From NCBI GenBank assembly GCA_002469975.1, contig DKMG01000027.1:1-18459 (forward strand): a stretch of 18,459 nt of DNA, read 5' to 3'. The notes beneath the pieces were generated by a model. The model was not told the origin of the DNA. It made no database searches and saw nothing but the letters and a program-made list of their open reading frames with translations. This document shows positions 14,466 through 18,459 of the stretch, piece by piece (position 1 is the stretch's first letter; every line of letters begins with the position of its first letter). Both the position numbers and the translations under genes were made by a program. This stretch comes from Proteobacteria bacterium UBA7420 (GTDB taxonomy: Bacteria; Pseudomonadota; Gammaproteobacteria; Magnimaribacterales; D2472).

Positions 14466-15551
14466 ATGGGTTTTAAATGCGGTATTCTTGGATTGCCCAA
14501 TGTTGGGAAATCAACGCTGTTCAATGCCATTACAAAATCCGCCATCCCTGCTGAAAATTTTCCATTTTGCACCATAGAGCCTAATGTTGGCATTGTAAAT
14601 GTTCCTGATAAAAGATTGCTAGCAATTAATGCGATAACAAATTCAGAAAAAGTTATACCAACTACGATGAGCTTTGTAGACATTGCAGGGTTAGTTAAGG
14701 GAGCCTCAAAGGGAGAAGGCTTAGGCAATGCATTCTTGTCTAACATCAGGGAGATGAATGCCCTTCTACATGTTGTGAGATGCTTCGAGGATGAGAACGT
14801 AGTGCATGTAGACGGAAAGGTAAATCCATTAAGTGACGTGGAGACAATTAATTTAGAATTAATCTTTGCAGATATTGAAGTCCTGGATAAACGGTTGTTA
14901 AAGTTAGAGAAATTAATTAGGTCCGGTGATGCCCAGGCTAAATTAGATCAAATAATCATTCAGTCATTAAAAGAGATGATGGATCATGGCGTCCTCCCAA
15001 AACTAGATACATTCAGTGAAGAGGAAGTTACGTTTATTAACAGTTTAAATTTACTCTCGACAAAACCTATGTTGTTGATTGCCAATATATCAGATGATAA
15101 CTCAAAGAATAAACTAGATGATATCAAGGAATATGCTGTTGCAAACTCAATAGATATAATTCCTGCTGTTGTTAAAATAGAGCATGAACTGGCTAACCTT
15201 GATGATGATGAACAAACAGAATATCTAGAACTTCTGGGTATGGATGAGCCAGTCCTAAATAAAATTATTTTAGCCGGTTATAAGCTGCTAAATCTAGAAA
15301 CATATTTCACCTCTGGACCCAAAGAATCCAGAGCCTGGACTATTCATCAACATGCCTCAGCACCTCAAGCAGCTGGAGTCATTCATACTGATTTTGAAAG
15401 GGGTTTTATCAAAGCGGAGATAATATCCTATTTAGATTTTATTGCCTGCGCAGGTGAAGCTGGAGCTAAAAAGGAAGGAAAGCTAAGACTTGAGGGTAAG
15501 GACTATATTGTGCAGGATGGAGATGTCATTCATTTTAAATTTAATGTTTGA
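14466..15551 (+). CDS. ychF: Redox-responsive ATPase / GTPase-like YchF (OLA1 family)
   Basis: YchF is a universally conserved P-loop protein of the Obg-related family that prefers ATP, binds ribosomes and is linked to stress responses. The 361-residue product is full length. It has the P-loop GLPNVGKST (9-17), the switch region FPFCTIEPNVG (32-42), the G3 motif DIAGLVKGASKGEGLGN (72-88), a helical coiled-coil insertion at about 125-200, and a C-terminal TGS-like domain (FTSGPKESRAWTIHQ and HTDFERGFIKAEI). It directly follows pth with two bases between, a very widespread pairing. Its TGA stop (15549-15551) lies inside the -35 box of the tRNA-Met promoter. Confidence 0.97.
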   Translation: MGFKCGILGLPNVGKSTLFNAITKSAIPAENFPFCTIEPNVGIVNVPDKRLLAINAITNSEKVIPTTMSFVDIAGLVKGASKGEGLGNAFLSNIREMNALLHVVRCFEDENVVHVDGKVNPLSDVETINLELIFADIEVLDKRLLKLEKLIRSGDAQAKLDQIIIQSLKEMMDHGVLPKLDTFSEEEVTFINSLNLLSTKPMLLIANISDDNSKNKLDDIKEYAVANSIDIIPAVVKIEHELANLDDDEQTEYLELLGMDEPVLNKIILAGYKLLNLETYFTSGPKESRAWTIHQHASAPQAAGVIHTDFERGFIKAEIISYLDFIACAGEAGAKKEGKLRLEGKDYIVQDGDVIHFKFNV

Positions 15552-15575
15552 CTTATAATTGGACTTCTTTATCAT
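15548..15575 (+). promoter_or_regulatory. Promoter of tRNA-Met
   Basis: TTGACT (15548-15553) and TATCAT (15570-15575) are separated by 16 bases. Each matches the sigma-70 consensus at 5 of 6 positions. Transcription would begin near 15582, only a few bases before the tRNA at 15586. The -35 box overlaps the stop codon of ychF. This is the best promoter in the window. Confidence 0.7.
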
Positions 15576-15585
15576 TTCCAAACTT

Positions 15586-15662
15586 GGCTATGTAGCTCAG
15601 ATGGTTAGAGCACAGCACTCATAACGCTGGGGTCGGTGGTTCAATTCCACCCATAGCCACCA
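15586..15662 (+). tRNA. metT: tRNA-Met (elongator, anticodon CAU)
   Basis: The 77-base cloverleaf has acceptor GGCTATG/CATAGCC, D stem GCTC/GAGC, anticodon loop CTCATAA, variable GGGTC, T stem GGTGG/CCACC, discriminator A and an encoded CCA. Overall sequence closely follows E. coli elongator tRNA-Met, and the paired G1-C72 excludes the initiator form. The acceptor lacks the C4-C5 bases seen in lysidine-modified tRNA-Ile(CAU), so Met is preferred. The bottom pair of the anticodon stem is A31 against C39, a mismatch where E. coli has A-U. The gene has its own promoter. Confidence 0.93.
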
Positions 15663-15680
15663 TCATTGATTAAGATAAGA

Positions 15681-15734
15681 GAACTTATTGGTTGAGAGCC
15701 AACCAGAGTTCCTAAAAAGTGTTACTTCTTTAGG
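15681..15734. terminator. Tandem hairpins between tRNA-Met and the small membrane gene (possible bidirectional terminator)
   Basis: Hairpin 1: GAACT (15681-15685) and TGGTTG (15689-15694) pair with CAACCA (15700-15705) and AGTTC (15707-15711), with a 5-base loop. Hairpin 2: CCTAAAAAG (15711-15719) pairs with CTT-C-TTTAGG (15725-15734), with one bulged C; its loop holds the stop codon of the minus-strand gene. Neither direction has a clean run of T, although the minus strand continues with a pyrimidine-rich stretch. They could end both the tRNA transcript and the opposing gene. Confidence 0.4.
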
Positions 15735-15952
15735 TAGGCAAGAATAATGATGATTGAGATGAGAGCCAATAAGCCATCCTCTCCAAGCATTTTTATTATA
15801 GTTGCAACGTTTGTGTATACTTCTCCCACAACTGGCGTTGAAGGGCCAAAGATAATCCCAAGCAGCAGTGAAACTGAGACTAATGGAATTAATACACCAT
15901 TTATCTTGGTGATAAATTCTTTGATATTCTGAAGAGCAAGATTTAAATCCAT
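15722..15952 (-). CDS. Small two-helix membrane protein, unknown function (paralogue B)
   Basis: I do not recognise this 76-residue protein. It is mostly hydrophobic: a short amphipathic N-terminus (1-18), a membrane segment at about 19-36 ending in Phe-Gly, a short loop with Pro37, Pro40 and Glu44, and a second membrane segment at about 60-74 ending in Lys-Lys. It appears related to the upstream gene at 16016-16234. Both start Met-Asp, share Gly-Val at the first helix start, Phe-Gly at its end, Val-x-Gly after the loop, and G-x-x-GLL-x-L in the second helix. No ribosome binding site precedes the ATG, which lies 17 bases from the stem of an intrinsic terminator, so expression would need read-through. 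It lacks a cleavable signal peptide and a lipobox. Confidence 0.65.
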   Translation of the reverse strand: MDLNLALQNIKEFITKINGVLIPLVSVSLLLGIIFGPSTPVVGEVYTNVATIIKMLGEDGLLALISIIIILAYLKK

Positions 15953-15969
15953 ATTTATATTTTAAAAAA

Positions 15970-15999
15970 TATTAAGAAGGGCCTAAGCCCTTCTTAATA
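15970..15999 (-). terminator. Strong intrinsic terminator between the two small membrane genes
   Basis: A perfect 13-base-pair stem (TATTAAGAAGGGC, 15970-15982, with its complement at 15987-15999) closes a 4-base loop. Read on the minus strand the stem is followed by ATTTTTT, the run of U expected of a rho-independent terminator. It begins 16 bases after the stop of the upstream small gene. The plus-strand side lacks a T run, so it acts in one direction. Confidence 0.85.
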
Positions 16000-16015
16000 C
16001 TAGATTAAGCAAAGC

Positions 16016-16234
16016 TTATCTATTAAGCAGGCTATATAGAACTGCTAATACAAGCAATCCAGTAACGCCCATTCCAGCTAGGTCATTAACCAGTGCTGTA
16101 ATGTTTCCAATAACATCTAGACCAAACACATCACCGAAAGCTAAAGCTCCCACGACGCCAAGGCCTAAGATACCTGTAATGACACCAGTTAAGTTACTAA
16201 CTAGGTCGTTTATCATTCTCCATGCATTATCCAT
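16016..16234 (-). CDS. Small glycine-rich two-helix membrane protein, unknown function (paralogue A)
   Basis: This 72-residue protein is not one I recognise. It has an amphipathic N-terminal helix (1-16, with Trp5, Arg6 and Asp10), then a glycine-rich membrane helix at about 17-34 with Gly at 17, 21, 24, 26, 29 and 34. The first glycines form a G-x-x-x-G packing motif. A short acidic loop (Asp35, Asp40) and a second membrane helix at about 53-70 ending Asn-Arg follow. A strong AGGGGG ribosome binding site lies 5 bases before the ATG, a promoter-like pair lies upstream, and a strong terminator lies 16 bases after the stop, so this looks like a complete one-gene unit. A holin-like pore, a bacteriocin-like peptide, a small toxin or a membrane-organising peptide are all possible; nothing decides between them. 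Confidence 0.8.
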   Translation of the reverse strand: MDNAWRMINDLVSNLTGVITGILGLGVVGALAFGDVFGLDVIGNITALVNDLAGMGVTGLLVLAVLYSLLNR

Positions 16235-16249
16235 AATTTCCCCCTATGG

Positions 16250-16278
16250 TTTATATGGTGTTAACTTACCTATATGAA
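16250..16278 (-). promoter_or_regulatory. Candidate promoter of small membrane gene A
   Basis: On the minus strand TTCATA (16273-16278) and TATAAA (16250-16255) are 17 bases apart, matching consensus at 4 and 5 of 6 positions. Transcription would start near 16243, leaving a very short leader that begins at the AGGGGG ribosome binding site. The spacer contains the palindrome GTTAAC. Confidence 0.4.
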
Positions 16279-16304
16279 CACAGACGGTATGGATGAAGCA
16301 AATT

Positions 16305-16329
16305 CAAAGCAACTTAAAAAGTTGCTTTG
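16305..16329 (-). terminator. Inverted repeat downstream of pnp
   Basis: CAAAGCAACTT (16305-16315) and its exact complement (16319-16329) form an 11-pair stem with a 3-base loop, 56 bases after the pnp stop. An outer AAGC/GCTT pairing can extend it on the minus strand. The trailing sequence (AATTTGCTTC) is only weakly T-rich, so it may be a transcript-stabilising stem or a poor terminator for pnp. Confidence 0.45.
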
Positions 16330-16384
16330 CTTGACTTTATATAAAATAGTGATAAGCCTATCAAAGACTTATTAATTTAAGTGA

Positions 16385-18459
16385 TTACTCTTCGATAGCT
16401 TTTTTGGAAAGCTTCATCTTGCCACGGTCAAAACCTATCAGTTTAACCTTGATAATATCGCCTTCTGTCAGGACATCTGAGACATTCTCAACTCTTTCAG
16501 CTGAAATCTCTGAGACATGAAGAAGTCCATCTTTTCCAGGGAGGATATTAACAAAAGCACCGAAGTCTACAATTTTGACTACCTTGCCTTCATAAATTTT
16601 GTCTAACTCGGGATCTTCGATGATGCCCTCTATGATCTCTAAAGCAGCAAGCATAATTGATTGAGTTTCGCCAAAGATAGTAACAACACCATCATCATTC
16701 ACATCAACAGATGCACCGGTATCTGCTTGCATGCCTTTAATAACAGCACCACCTTTACCAATAATCTCTTTAATCTTATCTTGATGAACAGTAATTTTCT
16801 TCATAGCAGGAGTGCTATCAGATAATTCTTTAGGTCCTGCGATCACAGCATTCATTTTTTCCAAGATATGCAATCTTGCATTTTTAGCTTTCTCTAGCGC
16901 AGACTCCATAATATCTGCAGTAATGCCTTGAACCTTAATATCCATTTGCAAAGCAGTCACACCATCTTTGGTGCCTGCAACTTTAAAGTCCATATCGCCA
17001 AGGTGATCCTCATCACCCAGGATATCAGTTAGCACTGCAAAATTATCATCTTCCTTGATCAAGCCCATTGCAATTCCTGCAACAGGATTAGTGATTGGAA
17101 CACCAGCATCCATGAGTGAAAGTGAGGTGCCGCAGACAGAGGCCATTGAACTAGAGCCATTAGACTCAGTAATTTCAGAAACAACTCTCAAGGTGTAACC
17201 AAATTCTTCTGGATTAGGTAGCACAGCTTTAATTGCTCTCTTTGCTAGATTACCATGACCAATTTCACGTCTTTTTGGCCCAAGTGGCATGCCAATCTCG
17301 CCAACACTGTAAGCTGGAAAATTGTAATGCAGCATAAATTGATTATGTTGCTCGCCATTAAGACTTTCAATTCTCTGAGCATCCCTTGTTGAGCCAAGAG
17401 TTGCAACAACCAATGCTTGTGTTTCTCCTCGAGTAAACAAAGAAGAGCCATGTGCGCTTGGAAGCACATCAGTCTCGACATAAATAGGTCTAACCGTATC
17501 ACGGTCTCTACCATCAATTCTTGGCTCATTCGAAAGAATGCTCTTGCGAACAACATCCTTCTCAACAGCTTTAAAGGCATTCATCAATTTGCCTTTTTCT
17601 AGATCGTCTAAATCAGCAGCATATTTTTCTACAATTTGATCTTTGATAGCATGAATTGCATCACCGCGATCTGCTTTATCTGCTATTTTGAAAGCTGCGG
17701 CAATGTCGCCAGTAAAAGATTCAGCAATATTTGCAGTAAATTCTGCAGTAACCGTATCTTCTGAGAATTCCCAAGGTGTAGGATTAACTTTAGCTCTAAG
17801 CTCTGAACAAGCCTTGATAACTTTTTGCATCTCTTGGTGACCAAAAAGCACTGAGCCAAGCATAATGTCTTCACTAAGCTCACTGGCTTCTGATTCAACC
17901 ATAAGCACAGCATCCTTTGTTCCAGCCACAACCATATCTAACATAGAGTTTTCGAGCTCTGTAGGTGATGGATTTAAAACAAAATTGCTATCAATAAAAC
18001 CAACTCTTGCTGCTCCAAGAGGACCCTGAAAAGGAACTCCTGAGATGGAAAGAGCTGCAGAAGCACCAATTAATGATGCAATATCTGGATTGATGTTCTT
18101 GTCAGCAGATAGGACTGTACAAAATATTTGTACTTCGTTTTTAAAGTCTTCTGGAAACAATGGCCTTATTGGTCTATCAATCAACCTAGAGGTTAATGTC
18201 TCTTGCTCAGTTGGTCGCGCTTCCCTTTTAAAATATCCACCAGGAATCTTACCCGCTGCATAAAATTTCTCTTGATAGAAAACTGCTAATGGAAAGAAGT
18301 CTTTTCTAGGGTCAGCCTCTTTTCTTGCAACCATTGTTGTTAAAACAACAAGGTTATCAATGGTCACTATAATACTGGAGGTGGCTTGTCTAGCAATTTT
18401 TCCAGTTTCAATCTTTACAGTCTTGTTTCCGTATTCAAACTCTACGGACTGAGTATTTA
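16385..18459 (-). CDS. pnp: Polyribonucleotide nucleotidyltransferase (PNPase), first codons beyond right edge
   Basis: PNPase degrades RNA 3'-to-5' with phosphate and is a core mRNA-decay enzyme. The reading frame is open to the window edge and shows 690 residues. The visible N-terminus (VEFEYGNKTVKIETGKIARQ) aligns near the known start, so only one or a few codons are missing. The GTG at 18367 is internal. Two RNase PH-like domains are present, with FFPLAVFYQE, RPIRPLFPE, RGETQALV and the metal-site segment GDEDHLGDMDFKVAG. A KH domain (IKEIIGKGGAVIKGM) and an S1 domain (GKVVKIVDFGAFV) follow. The protein ends about ten residues after the S1 domain, without the longer Ala/Glu/Pro-rich tail of E. 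coli PNPase. Confidence 0.97.
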   Translation of the reverse strand, partial: NTQSVEFEYGNKTVKIETGKIARQATSSIIVTIDNLVVLTTMVARKEADPRKDFFPLAVFYQEKFYAAGKIPGGYFKREARPTEQETLTSRLIDRPIRPLFPEDFKNEVQIFCTVLSADKNINPDIASLIGASAALSISGVPFQGPLGAARVGFIDSNFVLNPSPTELENSMLDMVVAGTKDAVLMVESEASELSEDIMLGSVLFGHQEMQKVIKACSELRAKVNPTPWEFSEDTVTAEFTANIAESFTGDIAAAFKIADKADRGDAIHAIKDQIVEKYAADLDDLEKGKLMNAFKAVEKDVVRKSILSNEPRIDGRDRDTVRPIYVETDVLPSAHGSSLFTRGETQALVVATLGSTRDAQRIESLNGEQHNQFMLHYNFPAYSVGEIGMPLGPKRREIGHGNLAKRAIKAVLPNPEEFGYTLRVVSEITESNGSSSMASVCGTSLSLMDAGVPITNPVAGIAMGLIKEDDNFAVLTDILGDEDHLGDMDFKVAGTKDGVTALQMDIKVQGITADIMESALEKAKNARLHILEKMNAVIAGPKELSDSTPAMKKITVHQDKIKEIIGKGGAVIKGMQADTGASVDVNDDGVVTIFGETQSIMLAALEIIEGIIEDPELDKIYEGKVVKIVDFGAFVNILPGKDGLLHVSEISAERVENVSDVLTEGDIIKVKLIGFDRGKMKLSKKAIEE

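Noticed and set aside
15722..16234. Class IIb two-peptide bacteriocin
   Set aside because: Glycine-rich G-x-x-x-G helices are suggestive, but there is no double-glycine leader, no immunity or transporter gene, and the genes are split by a terminator; kept only as one possibility.
15586..16384. Integrated element at tRNA-Met carrying the two small membrane genes
   Set aside because: No integrase, no duplicated tRNA 3' end and no direct repeats are seen in this stretch; the genes are also separated from the tRNA by hairpins.
18365..18367. GTG at 18367 as the start of pnp
   Set aside because: The frame continues upstream to the window edge and encodes the conserved PNPase N-terminal segment, so this GTG is internal.
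1..18459. CRISPR array, rRNA, insertion sequence or riboswitch
   Set aside because: No spaced direct repeats, transposase-like frames, rRNA segments or recognisable riboswitch leaders were found by reading the sequence.

Overview
The window is a gene-dense, AT-rich stretch of chromosome from a bacterium that is most likely a gammaproteobacterium. Two gene neighbourhoods point that way. One is mreBCD divergent from gatCAB. The other is hemA-prfA-prmC divergent from lolB-ispE-tRNA-Gln-prs-rplY-pth-ychF. Both orders are familiar from Pseudomonas and relatives. AT richness, overlapping genes, almost no spacer and no mobile DNA suggest a streamlined lineage such as marine SAR86-type bacteria; that placement is an inference, not read directly.

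Layout: (1) 1-2253, minus strand: mreB, mreC and the first part of mreD, the cell-shape operon. (2) 2329-5494, plus strand: gatC, gatA and gatB, the tRNA-dependent amidotransferase, joined by two ATGA overlaps. (3) 5491-7567, minus strand: an acyl-CoA synthetase followed by a MaoC-like hydratase, a two-gene acyl-CoA unit inserted between the two conserved blocks. (4) 7727-10847, minus strand: hemA, prfA, prmC (tetrapyrrole synthesis, translation termination, release-factor methylation). (5) 10825-15551, plus strand: a short diverged lolB, ispE, tRNA-Gln(UUG), prs, rplY, pth, ychF. (6) 15586-15662: tRNA-Met(CAU) with its own promoter. (7) 15722-16234, minus strand: two small, hydrophobic, apparently paralogous membrane proteins of unknown function, separated by a strong intrinsic terminator. 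(8) 16385 to the right edge, minus strand: pnp, lacking only its first few codons.

Most genes are housekeeping: translation accuracy and recycling (GatCAB, RF1, PrmC, Pth, L25, YchF, two tRNAs), RNA decay (PNPase), haem, isoprenoid and PRPP synthesis, outer-membrane lipoprotein insertion and cell shape. The novelty is mainly in two places. One is the small membrane-protein pair beside tRNA-Met, where the second gene begins directly after a terminator and has no visible ribosome binding site. The other is the extreme packing: head-to-head overlapping hemA/lolB starts, prfA and prmC in one frame separated by a single UAA, and a tRNA wedged between two coding sequences. Four conserved genes use non-ATG starts (mreB TTG, prmC TTG, prfA GTG, pth GTG). 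I found no CRISPR array, insertion sequence, integrase or rRNA.
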